Shown here piece by piece: positions 1-6,804 of a stretch of 12,373 nucleotides of DNA. Where the stretch lies: positions 1 through 12,373 of the forward strand of contig JBFJVZ010000225.1 of NCBI GenBank assembly GCA_041623895.1. Direction: 5' to 3'. The translations under genes and the position numbers were made by a program. The DNA comes from JBFJVZ01 sp041623895 (lineage in GTDB: Bacteria; Planctomycetota; Planctomycetia; Pirellulales; Pirellulaceae). Under the pieces are notes generated by a model, which was not told where the DNA came from, made no database searches, and saw nothing but the letters and a program-made list of their open reading frames with translations. The stretch's first letter is position 1. Each line of letters starts with the position of its first letter.

Positions 1-3000
1 ACGCAGAGCTTCGTCGACCTGCCGAGTGAATTCGTCGCTGTTGGTCTCCGAACTGAGCGCTCGCAACACTTGTTCGTAGTTGCCTGCATCATCAGCCGCG
101 ATCAGCGACGAGCCGGCAAGCTTTGCTGAGGCTGGTCTGTCGGACTGAGCGGCGAAACTTTGATCCGACTCCGCAAAATACTCCGCTTCATCGGATTCTT
201 CTGCGGAAGCGATGCGTTGCGGCAAAATCAACTGTTCGGGCTGTTGCGGTGCCAAATGCTCCGGCTGCACTTGTTCGCCCTCGGGACCCTCCTTCTCGCC
301 GCCGACGGTGCTATTGCTAAGCGATTGAACATTCAACTCATTCAGTATCAACAGCGCATCCAGGGCTGTGACAAATCCATCGGCATTAACGTCGTATCCG
401 TAACCGGGGTCGCCAGAACCGATCGGGCCCGGTCCGTAGATGTTCAAGTAGTTGATGATTGCCAGCGCGTCGCCTGCCGAAACGTTTCCATTGTCATCGA
501 CATCAAACGGGGAATCATCGTTGTGATAGGGCGTTTGATTCTCGGTGATTTCGATCACAAACGTTTCGGAGATCGTTGCAAAAAGCTCGCCGACGTCTTG
601 GGCCGTGATCGTGATTTGAATTTCTTCTTGCGTGGTTCGATCGACCCATTGATCGTCGACCAGCTTTAGCTTCGCATCAACAATCTCAAAGCGAGGATCG
701 TTGACAAAAACATTGTAACTGTTCAACGGCGGATGTCCGTTGACCGTCACGTTGCCGACTTCGTGCCCTGGTGAAAGTTCCATCACCGATTGATTGGAAA
801 GCTCGACGGATGTGGCCGGTTCTGGTTGGTCAACAACGGTGATGCCGAATTGCTTGGTAAACGAATCGCTGCCGTCGCTGGCGGTGACGTTGACGAAGAC
901 AACTTGTTCAGCTTCGTAATCCAACGAGACCCCGTCGACCAACTTGAGCTCATCGCCCAATATAAAGAATCGTTCATCATCGACGGACAATGTCGCGTTG
1001 GCATCCCCGTCTTCGTCGATCACTTCCAACACGCCCACAAAAGCGCCGGCGTCATTTTCGCTGACAGAAAATTCGTTTTTCGGTTTGATGTCCGTGATCG
1101 GGTCATCCGCATCCGCGACCTGGACGTAAATGTATTCGACCAGCGGGTCCGAATACTCAGGGTCGGTCACCGTGACCGTAAGCGGAATCAATTGTTCAAA
1201 CTCGAAATTCAATTCACCGCCAACAAAAATCAGCTGTCCGTTGTGAACGACGAAGCGGTCGTCGTCGAGTTCAATTTGGTGGTTATCGTTGAGATCAAAA
1301 TCGATGACATTCAATGGTCCGAGAATATGCCCAGGAATGGCGTTTTCGGGGATCGGCTGCAGCGAATGTGAGATGCCGATGGGTTCATCCGGAACCGGCA
1401 GGATATCGACTCGCAGCACAAACGTTCCCGAGTTGTCGCGGCCATCATGAGCGATCACCGTGAACAGGTCGGTACCAAAGAAATTGGGATTGGGTTGGTA
1501 GATCAGCGTTCCATTTGGATGTACTTGCGCCGATCCGTTTTTCGGGGGCGCGGTATTGATGATCACGATTGAATCGCCATCTTGGTCAACGGCTCCCTCG
1601 GCGACTCCCGGGGCGACACGAATCAGCGAAGTGTCTTCCAGCGTTTCCAACGTTGGCGTGGATTCGAAGATCGGGGCCACATTGTCGCCACTTAGCGCCA
1701 ATCCAAACATCACGGGATCGGGGTCCGCATCATCGGCAATCGTGATCTGATGAGATCCAGCAATCAGCGACAACGCCGCCATGCCTTCGTTGCCAAGTAC
1801 TACCAGCGACTGTTGCGCACCGTCGAATTGGAGATCGGAGACAGTGCCGACGGCTTTTAAATCCACGGCAAGGTCAGCAATCAATTCACCACCGCGAACA
1901 TCATACAGCTGCAGCGTCGATTCCGGACTGACTGTCAACAATAAATCTCTGGCGGCGTCCAAGGCGACCGGACCGGTCACATCTGGAAGCGACTTGAGCG
2001 TGGCGAAGTTCGCGTCGGCGTCATGGACGCTGATCCCCCCGTCATCACTGCGCAGCACAAGCAATCCAGAGTCATCGTCAAACGCAACCAACCCGCTGGC
2101 GTCAACAACATCCACCGCGGTGCCGTCGATCCACGTCCCCGTCGAATTGCTCCATAAAGAAAGTTGCAAACCATCAACGCCTGCCCAGGCCAGCACCGAA
2201 CGACCGCCGCTGGAAGACGTGATCACCTGAGTGTCCGCGGGAACCGAATGATAAGTCACGCTGGAACGGATACCGTCGTTGAGATCCGAGGCATCGAGTG
2301 CGCGAATAACCACCGATTCAGACGCTTGTTCCAATGCCACCCCATAGCCGTCGCCGTCAATGGCAACTTGCGACCAAAGCAGTGATGATCCATCGCCCGA
2401 CAGATCAAGCGGCTCGACCAACCCCGTTGATGGATCGACAAGCCAAGCGGTTTCCGAACCCGCTTCGCCTCCGGTCACGATCAGACTGCCGCCGGACAAG
2501 GCCTGCACGCCCGAAAGCCCGGTACCCACGGAAATGCTCTGACTGTCGCCCTGCTCAAAGTCAGCGATTTCGATTGTTCCGTCCGTCAACGCCAGCGCGG
2601 TGTCATCGCCAACGGACAGCTTGATGCCATTCTCTAGGGCAACGATTTTGCCATTGGCCACTGGCTGGACGGGAAACGACTGTTGCTGTGAATCGGTGCC
2701 GTTGTACAGCCTTAGCTGGTAGGTGCCGTCAACAAGATTCTCGAAGGCAAAACTTCCGTCTTTACCGCCCAACGCATAGGGTTCGCCGACATCAATGGCA
2801 GCATTATTGTTGATATCCAGGTACAGCAAACGACCGCCAAGCGAAGATTCCTCAGCATCTTGGCGGAACGAGAAATTGGCGTCCTCAAAGACGGTTCCCG
2901 TGATCGCAGCCAATACCCGTCGCTCGGTCAAGCGTTCGACGCGTAACCGGCGGCGCAGCCCCGTTTTCCTGCTCGCCTTACGGGAATTGTTCGAGTTTTT

Positions 3001-3012
3001 TCCTACGCCCAT
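1..3012 (-). CDS. Giant LEPR-XLL-like surface/secreted protein with CnaB-like, propeller-like, cadherin-like and dockerin domains (3' end missing)
   Basis: An open frame of 1004 codons runs from an ATG at 3012 to the left edge with no stop. The short basic N-terminus (residues 1-35) ends in RVERLTERRVLAA, resembling the LEPR-XLL segment of giant planctomycete proteins. Residues about 36-114 look like an SdrD/CnaB-type beta domain (ITGTVFEDAN, then LGGKDGSFAFENLVDGTYQL). Residues about 115-450 are Asp/Ser/Val-rich and repetitive, probably a WD/quinoprotein-like propeller. Residues about 458-545 resemble a Cadherin_5/VCBS repeat (YQPNPNFFGTDLFTVIAHDG), followed by three cadherin-like repeats (about 548-828; e.g. 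LDDDRFVV and LTVTVTD). Residues about 835-893 form a two-repeat dockerin type I with calcium-loop cores DVDDNGNVSAGD (from D837) and DVNADGFVTALD (from D874). A Glu/Gln/Ser/Ala-rich tail follows. The likely role is an adhesive extracellular scaffold; the ligand is unknown. The protein probably ends soon past the edge, since dockerins are usually near-terminal here. Confidence 0.88.
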   Translation of the reverse strand, partial: MGVGKNSNNSRKASRKTGLRRRLRVERLTERRVLAAITGTVFEDANFSFRQDAEESSLGGRLLYLDINNNAAIDVGEPYALGGKDGSFAFENLVDGTYQLRLYNGTDSQQQSFPVQPVANGKIVALENGIKLSVGDDTALALTDGTIEIADFEQGDSQSISVGTGLSGVQALSGGSLIVTGGEAGSETAWLVDPSTGLVEPLDLSGDGSSLLWSQVAIDGDGYGVALEQASESVVIRALDASDLNDGIRSSVTYHSVPADTQVITSSSGGRSVLAWAGVDGLQLSLWSNSTGTWIDGTAVDVVDASGLVAFDDDSGLLVLRSDDGGISVHDADANFATLKSLPDVTGPVALDAARDLLLTVSPESTLQLYDVRGGELIADLAVDLKAVGTVSDLQFDGAQQSLVVLGNEGMAALSLIAGSHQITIADDADPDPVMFGLALSGDNVAPIFESTPTLETLEDTSLIRVAPGVAEGAVDQDGDSIVIINTAPPKNGSAQVHPNGTLIYQPNPNFFGTDLFTVIAHDGRDNSGTFVLRVDILPVPDEPIGISHSLQPIPENAIPGHILGPLNVIDFDLNDNHQIELDDDRFVVHNGQLIFVGGELNFEFEQLIPLTVTVTDPEYSDPLVEYIYVQVADADDPITDIKPKNEFSVSENDAGAFVGVLEVIDEDGDANATLSVDDERFFILGDELKLVDGVSLDYEAEQVVFVNVTASDGSDSFTKQFGITVVDQPEPATSVELSNQSVMELSPGHEVGNVTVNGHPPLNSYNVFVNDPRFEIVDAKLKLVDDQWVDRTTQEEIQITITAQDVGELFATISETFVIEITENQTPYHNDDSPFDVDDNGNVSAGDALAIINYLNIYGPGPIGSGDPGYGYDVNADGFVTALDALLILNELNVQSLSNSTVGGEKEGPEGEQVQPEHLAPQQPEQLILPQRIASAEESDEAEYFAESDQSFAAQSDRPASAKLAGSSLIAADDAGNYEQVLRALSSETNSDEFTRQVDEALR

Positions 3013-3048
3013 CGTGTAGCCGAATCAGTAACTCTGTGTGCGTTCCAG

Positions 3049-3082
3049 GCTTGGCGATCCCGCGGCGCTTGGCGATCCCGCG
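3049..3082. repeat. 16-bp direct duplication, 18-bp period
   Basis: The 16-mer GCTTGGCGATCCCGCG occurs at 3049-3064 and again at 3067-3082, separated by two bases (GC). Two copies only. It sits about 40-70 bp upstream of the giant gene's ATG, so it could be a doubled regulator site or a recent slippage duplication. Confidence 0.75.
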
Positions 3083-3120
3083 ACCAGCGCTCTACCCAAT
3101 CCCGACTTGGAAACAGGGTG

Positions 3121-3158
3121 GCTGGAAAAGTTCCCCTCCCAGGGGTGGGAATTCCAGC
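3121..3158. repeat. Compound inverted repeat (hairpin) in the divergent intergenic region
   Basis: The outer arms GCTGGAA (3121-3127) and TTCCAGC (3152-3158) are perfect reverse complements. Inside them, TTCCCCTCCC (3131-3140) faces GGGGTGGGAA (3142-3151) around a single A, pairing except for one C/T mismatch and one T-G wobble. The only asymmetry is a 3-nt AAG bulge on the left. No T-run follows on either strand, so it does not look like a Rho-independent terminator. It may be an operator or a 5'-leader structure. Confidence 0.6.
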
Positions 3159-3391
3159 AAAATTATCCGCGTCAATGCGATGCCCGTCCCGCAACAAGAA
3201 CGTGCCGGTTTGGGCTGGGATACACAAAAATGTCTCCCACCTGAGGAATCCAACCGTCTATCATACGCGAGTGGACTGATTTGTTCTTGCAGAATTCTTT
3301 TCCGGCAAGATTCGATTCCCCCAAATATTCCCGTTTCGGCCGTCCGCAAACCCCTCAAGGCCTAACGCCAACGACCTAGAAAGGTTCCGTC

Positions 3392-5050
3392 ATGCGAAAC
3401 TTGGTCCAAAAACCTACGACTTCCCGCCGGCATTTGATGGGTTCTCCGTTACTGGGCGTGCTGACGGGGCTGCTGGGAATGTTTCTGTTTCTGTTCTCGC
3501 TCGAGTCGGCAGTTGGTCAAGCTCCCGGGGGTCCCCCCAGTAGTGAGTATCCAGGTAGCGGGTATCCCGAGGGCTACGACGGTTCCGGAGACAGCGACAC
3601 GGAAACGGAGTACGAGTCCGAGATGGGGTATGAGTACGACGGTACCGCAGGGGGCAGGCCAGGAGGCAGACGCGGCGGAACGGCCAACGCCAACGACGTG
3701 ATGATGCAGTCGTACGGATCGGTGATGACTTCGTTGTTGAATACCGTCGATCTAAACAAATTATTCGCTCCCGACAGCCAACTCGCGATGATCGACGCAG
3801 GCCCTGTGCTAAGTGTCGAGGCGGAGCATGCCTATCAAAGTGGTAACTATCCGCTGGCGTTGGAGCTTTTCTACGGCCATATGGTGACCGAATACGATCA
3901 GGCTCGTGTCAGTTTGCAGACCGTCAATTACAGCAAGCTGTTGCGCCGGCCTGTTTGGCAAACTCGGTTCGGTGTGTCGTTCACGGTGCGTGGAGAGATC
4001 GACGCCGATCCGCAGCCCGTCAAAGAGGGCAAGACGGCGGTCCGAGTCGCTGCAGGCGGTGGCGGCGGGGCCGGTCCTGACAGTTACCCTGAAGACCGTT
4101 CGGCCGACTACGAAGAAGATACGGGTCAAGACATGGAGGCGATGGCAGCGTCCTACCCGTCCGGGGATGGTTACGGAAATCAACTTCCTTCTTCGCAGTC
4201 AAGAAAGTCGACCCCGCAAGCAGTGATGCTCAGTGCGGAGGCCAACGAACAACTCGACAAGTATCTGGGCTTGGTCGCCAGAATCGTTGCCGAAGAGTTC
4301 GAGGCGCGGTATCGGCAAGGCGATTATGGAGCAATCTTGATCAACGTGATGCCGCCGGAGCCGGTCGATCGACGTCGACGCCAACCAGGGGAAGCAGAAG
4401 TCGTCGTTGCCTCTCAAGCGCCGATGAGCCAAGAAGTGATGGATGCCTTGGCCGACAGCCCCGAACCGCGTCCGTTGTGGCGGCCCGGCATCATGTATTA
4501 TGGCGAAGGCGAATCGACGGATGTTGTCCGTGAAGCGAAACTCGAAAATGTCGATGTGTTGCTTCACTTTGACATCGTTTTGAAACCTTCACGTAATGAA
4601 AAATACGTCCAGAACCTTTCCCGTTGCCGTCTGATTCATGTTGAGACCGGAAAATCACTCGGTGTCTCCAAGGGAATCGACAACTTCGAAGCGATCAGGT
4701 TGGCTCAGAAAGGACTCAGCGACGAACGCGAGTACGTGACCGGTCAATTGGAAAATCTGTTTCTGTTCCTCGACCGCTCTGTCAAAACGGCGCCGCTTCC
4801 CCCTTTGACCGCCGAAATTGCCAAGCGCAGAGTCGGATCGCTGCTGGCCAGTACCAGCAGCAACAGCTTGCGAACGCTGGCTGAAATCCGGCTGTATCAG
4901 ATGCAGGAGTTGATCACGGCTGAGGAAGCGGAAGCCGCCTTCGATATTCTGGGCGGTGATGAGGCACTGCTATTGCTGCATGCACCGCTGGAGGAGCGTC
5001 TCAAGATGGCGCGGAAATGGGCCGTCAAGTCGGTTCCCGAATTCAATTAA
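3392..5050 (+). CDS. Secreted acidic Gly/Tyr-rich protein of unknown function
   Basis: A 552-residue protein whose start at 3392 is supported by GAAAGG 7 nt upstream. Residues 1-43 look like a Sec signal peptide: basic n-region (RRH at 12-14), hydrophobic core LLGVLTGLLGMFLFLFSL (about 20-37) and a probable cleavage site at AVG-QA (after 42). Mature residues about 44-105 are low-complexity Gly/Tyr/Glu/Ser/Asp with a GGRPGGRRGG patch. Residues about 144-210 form a more ordered block (AYQSGNYPLALELFYGHMV, then LLRRPVWQTRFGVSF) with a TPR-like opening. A second Gly/acidic linker spans about 218-275. The C-terminal half (about 283-552) is helical and mixed in composition, with PLWRPGIMYYGEGE and LLHFDIVLKPSRNEKYVQNLSRCRL. 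I recognise no named family; it looks like a planctomycete-restricted conserved protein of the periplasm or cell surface. It overlaps the convergent small gene by 8 bp. Confidence 0.85.
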   Translation: MRNLVQKPTTSRRHLMGSPLLGVLTGLLGMFLFLFSLESAVGQAPGGPPSSEYPGSGYPEGYDGSGDSDTETEYESEMGYEYDGTAGGRPGGRRGGTANANDVMMQSYGSVMTSLLNTVDLNKLFAPDSQLAMIDAGPVLSVEAEHAYQSGNYPLALELFYGHMVTEYDQARVSLQTVNYSKLLRRPVWQTRFGVSFTVRGEIDADPQPVKEGKTAVRVAAGGGGGAGPDSYPEDRSADYEEDTGQDMEAMAASYPSGDGYGNQLPSSQSRKSTPQAVMLSAEANEQLDKYLGLVARIVAEEFEARYRQGDYGAILINVMPPEPVDRRRRQPGEAEVVVASQAPMSQEVMDALADSPEPRPLWRPGIMYYGEGESTDVVREAKLENVDVLLHFDIVLKPSRNEKYVQNLSRCRLIHVETGKSLGVSKGIDNFEAIRLAQKGLSDEREYVTGQLENLFLFLDRSVKTAPLPPLTAEIAKRRVGSLLASTSSNSLRTLAEIRLYQMQELITAEEAEAAFDILGGDEALLLLHAPLEERLKMARKWAVKSVPEFN

Positions 5051-5297
5051 CTGTCGAATGCATGGGTACCGGCATCAGCACCTCTGCGGCCGGCATCAGA
5101 CGTACTTCTTCGCAGCGCGAAAGTTGGAATTGTCGCGGCTCTTCCCGGCACAGGCAGAGCCCGAGAAAACGATCGTTGCCCACGAATCGAATGGGACTGA
5201 CAATCCGATGCGTTTGATTTCCCCTCGCGTCGGCATAATCCATTTCGATCACATAATTGTCGGAATCTTGCATGGCACGACGAAGCATCGATTTCAT
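5043..5297 (-). CDS. Small stand-alone WYL-like domain protein
   Basis: An 84-residue protein starting at ATG 5297, with GGGGAGG 6 nt upstream, the best ribosome binding site in the window. The sequence resembles an isolated WYL ligand-sensing fold: YVIEMDYADARGNQTHRIVSPIRF (15-38) matches the usual 'I.Y....G....R.v.Pl.l' opening. RFLGLCLCREEPRQFQLSRC (43-62) matches the 'wYL.ay...R..frldRi' stretch, with RFL where WYL would be. Known WYL proteins are usually transcription factors with an N-terminal HTH, or are tied to defence and DNA repair; this one has no room for an HTH. It may sense a nucleotide or ligand or partner another protein; this is inference. Its stop lies inside the end of the convergent secreted-protein gene. 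It lies 132 bp downstream of the NHL gene on the same strand. Confidence 0.75.
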   Translation of the reverse strand: MKSMLRRAMQDSDNYVIEMDYADARGNQTHRIVSPIRFVGNDRFLGLCLCREEPRQFQLSRCEEVRLMPAAEVLMPVPMHSTVN

Positions 5298-5303
5298 GAT
5301 GTG

Positions 5304-5310
5304 CCTCCCC
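5304..5310 (-). promoter_or_regulatory. Strong Shine-Dalgarno for the WYL-like gene
   Basis: On the minus strand GGGGAGG lies 6 nt before the ATG at 5297. It fixes that ATG as the start over the in-frame Met at codon 4 and is the main evidence that this short frame is translated. Confidence 0.7.
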
Positions 5311-5429
5311 AGATTGTGTGTTGGTGTGAGTACAGTTTTTTGTCTTGCCCACTCACATTTATTGGCGCCCCGCGTGACACGTCAGGTCATTTCACCTCAG
5401 CCTTGCCCGCCGAACACCGAAACCTCGCT

Positions 5430-6437
5430 TCACGCGGGCAGCCAGAGCCGCTGAACGCGATGATTGTTGCTGTCCAAGACGTGAATCCGGTCTCGTGAAT
5501 CAACCACAACCCCCCATGGTTGATACAACTGCCCGGGTTTAAATCCTGGGCCACCCCACAGCGCCAGCGGGGTCCCGTCGGGATCGAACCGTTGCAATCT
5601 TTGATTCCCGTACTCACAGACGATCACGCTACCGTCACTGGCAAGTGCCAAGTCGTATGGGTAGAAGAATTCTCCCACGCCAATCCCTTCGCTTCCCCAA
5701 ATGTCGATCAATTCAGGTGTCGGTTGTCCGATGTCAAAGCGTTGGATTCGATGGTTGCAGGCATCGACGACCCACAACGTCTGTCCGTCAACCACCAGGC
5801 TTTGCGGCCGCACGAACTTTTCCGGTTCGCGACCGGTCCCGCCCCACTGAGTGATGAACTTGCCGTCGGGATCGAATTTTTGAATTCGGTCGGAGTCACC
5901 ATACTCGCCGACGTAGTAACAGCCGTCCTGGTCACAAACAGCATCGGTGACGAAGGCAAATTCACCCGGTCCGCGGCCCGCAGTGCCACCGATCTGTTCA
6001 TCGTCAATCAAGTTGCCATCCAGATCGTAGACAAGCATCCGGTAGTAATGCGTATCAGCGACGAGCAGTTTTTCTGTTTCGCCTGTTCGCTGCGGCCGCT
6101 TGATCGCCATCCCGGTTGGCCGACCGTTCTCGGTTTGCGGTGTCTTCCAAACTCGCAAGAGCTGACCTTGCTGATCAAAGACTTGGATTCGTCCCGTTGT
6201 GTCCACGATGTAGAGCTGATCATTCGCGTCGATCGTGATCGCACGCGGTTTCAGAAAACGACCGTCGCTGAATCCTCGACGCCCCCAAACCAACTCGGGT
6301 TCAGCGTTTTTGCCGGTCGGAACGCAGCCGCCGGTGGTCATCAGAAATGAGCCCAGCGCCGCGCAGCCGCCGCGCAGCCATTGCCGCCGTGAGGTTTGCG
6401 GTGCGACAGGATGGGTAATTTGGGTGTGTCTGATCAT
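5430..6437 (-). CDS. Tat-exported NHL-repeat beta-propeller protein
   Basis: A 335-residue protein. I chose ATG 6437 because it places a twin-arginine signal near the N-terminus: SRRQWLR at 16-22, a short hydrophobic stretch CAALGSFLMTTGG (25-37), then C38. TGGC could be a weak lipobox, so a lipoprotein is possible but the -3 residue is atypical. From about residue 45 to the end there are roughly six NHL-type blades, each with a 'P.ga..d..g.lyV.D..n.riq.fd..G' rhythm; clear examples are LKPRAITIDANDQLYIVDT, LWVVDACNHRIQRFD, VIVCEYGNQRLQRFDPDG and IHVLDSNNHRVQRLWLPA. Six blades would close one propeller and fill the mature protein. Such propellers act as binding platforms or, in some families, lyases; no catalytic residues could be assigned. 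The frame stays open upstream to 6728, but that part reads through repeat-like DNA and is probably untranslated. The ribosome binding site is weak (GGCGAG close to the ATG). Confidence 0.85.
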   Translation of the reverse strand: MIRHTQITHPVAPQTSRRQWLRGGCAALGSFLMTTGGCVPTGKNAEPELVWGRRGFSDGRFLKPRAITIDANDQLYIVDTTGRIQVFDQQGQLLRVWKTPQTENGRPTGMAIKRPQRTGETEKLLVADTHYYRMLVYDLDGNLIDDEQIGGTAGRGPGEFAFVTDAVCDQDGCYYVGEYGDSDRIQKFDPDGKFITQWGGTGREPEKFVRPQSLVVDGQTLWVVDACNHRIQRFDIGQPTPELIDIWGSEGIGVGEFFYPYDLALASDGSVIVCEYGNQRLQRFDPDGTPLALWGGPGFKPGQLYQPWGVVVDSRDRIHVLDSNNHRVQRLWLPA

Positions 6438-6472
6438 TGCTCGCCGGGCTGGGGAAACGTTTATTGTGGGTT

Positions 6473-6488
6473 CACACGGTTTCGTGTG
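6473..6488. promoter_or_regulatory. Inverted repeat upstream of the NHL gene
   Basis: CACACG (6473-6478) and CGTGTG (6483-6488) are perfect reverse complements around a 4-nt loop. On the minus strand they end about 36 nt before the NHL ATG, a position suiting an operator or a leader hairpin. No regulator is identified. Confidence 0.4.
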
Positions 6489-6567
6489 GGCGTTGCAAAA
6501 ACAAACTTTTCTAACTTTTTCCTTCGACATTTCTTGTTGGAGATTCTGCGGTTTCATGAGCACCGGA

Positions 6568-6612
6568 AGAACATCCAATATCGAACAAGGAATGTCGAAG
6601 TGCGAATTATTT
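6568..6612. repeat. Candidate dispersed intergenic repeat
   Basis: The stretch contains ACATCCAATATCGAAC followed by AAGGAATGTCGAAGTGCGA, with ATC/TCGAA elements recurring every 10-12 bp. From memory, similar strings (reading on the minus strand as HFDIPCSI-like peptides) recur between genes in planctomycetes and other PVC bacteria. Only one copy is in this window, so the dispersed nature is inferred. Confidence 0.45.
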
Positions 6613-6782
6613 GACCCATAAAAGACCGGGCTGGACCCATTTTTCCAACACCGACCCACAGCAAACCGTGATCGACCTTGTTGTGAGCGGGGAGGCAAAA
6701 CTGCGGTACAGCTTTCTCGCCCTCCCAATCATCCCGCATCATTCGTACAATGGAAGCTCTATTTTAAGACAGGCTCGTCCTA

Positions 6783-6796
6783 ACAGCGGTCGCTGT
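6783..6796. promoter_or_regulatory. Inverted repeat just before the tsaC-ywlE start
   Basis: ACAGCG-GT-CGCTGT is a perfect 6-bp-arm inverted repeat ending 8 nt before the ATG at 6805. There is no Shine-Dalgarno in front of that ATG, so this may be an operator, or the transcript may be near-leaderless or controlled by a small hairpin. Confidence 0.4.
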
Positions 6797-6804
6797 TCTT
6801 CTAG

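Larger units (their letters stand above)
3013..3391. other. Divergent intergenic region
   Basis: This stretch separates the start of the giant minus-strand protein from the start of the plus-strand secreted protein, so it must hold both promoters. I could not place a convincing -35/-10 pair for either. It contains a 16-bp direct duplication with an 18-bp period and a strong hairpin, both listed separately. Just before the plus-strand gene, GAAAGG at 3379-3384 is a plausible ribosome binding site, 7 nt before the ATG at 3392. Short open frames on both strands here lack ribosome binding sites and protein-like composition, and I read them as chance. Confidence 0.6.
6438..6804. other. Divergent intergenic region
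   Basis: This region lies between the NHL gene and the tsaC-ywlE operon and must hold both promoters. It contains a 6-bp-arm inverted repeat at 6473-6488, a repeat-like stretch at 6568-6612 and a second inverted repeat at 6783-6796, each listed separately. TACAAT at 6746-6751 would serve as a plus-strand -10 hexamer, but I see no acceptable -35 at 16-18 nt, so it stays tentative. No convincing gene lies here. Confidence 0.55.

Noticed and set aside
790..1371. 193-codon plus-strand open frame
   Set aside because: It is antisense to the cadherin-like repeats of the giant protein, which have clear domain patterns; this frame has no domain and no ribosome binding site.
3036..3365. 109-codon plus-strand frame in the intergenic region
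   Set aside because: It runs through the duplicated 16-mer and the hairpin, has Pro/Arg-rich random composition, and has no ribosome binding site or family resemblance.
5405..5439. GCCCGC/GCGGGC stem over the NHL stop codon as a terminator
   Set aside because: The arms are only 6 bp with a 23-nt loop, and no T-run follows on the minus strand.
6438..6728. N-terminal extension of the NHL protein from 6728
   Set aside because: It would bury the twin-arginine signal at residue 113 and translate repeat-like DNA; the ATG at 6437 fits a Tat signal.
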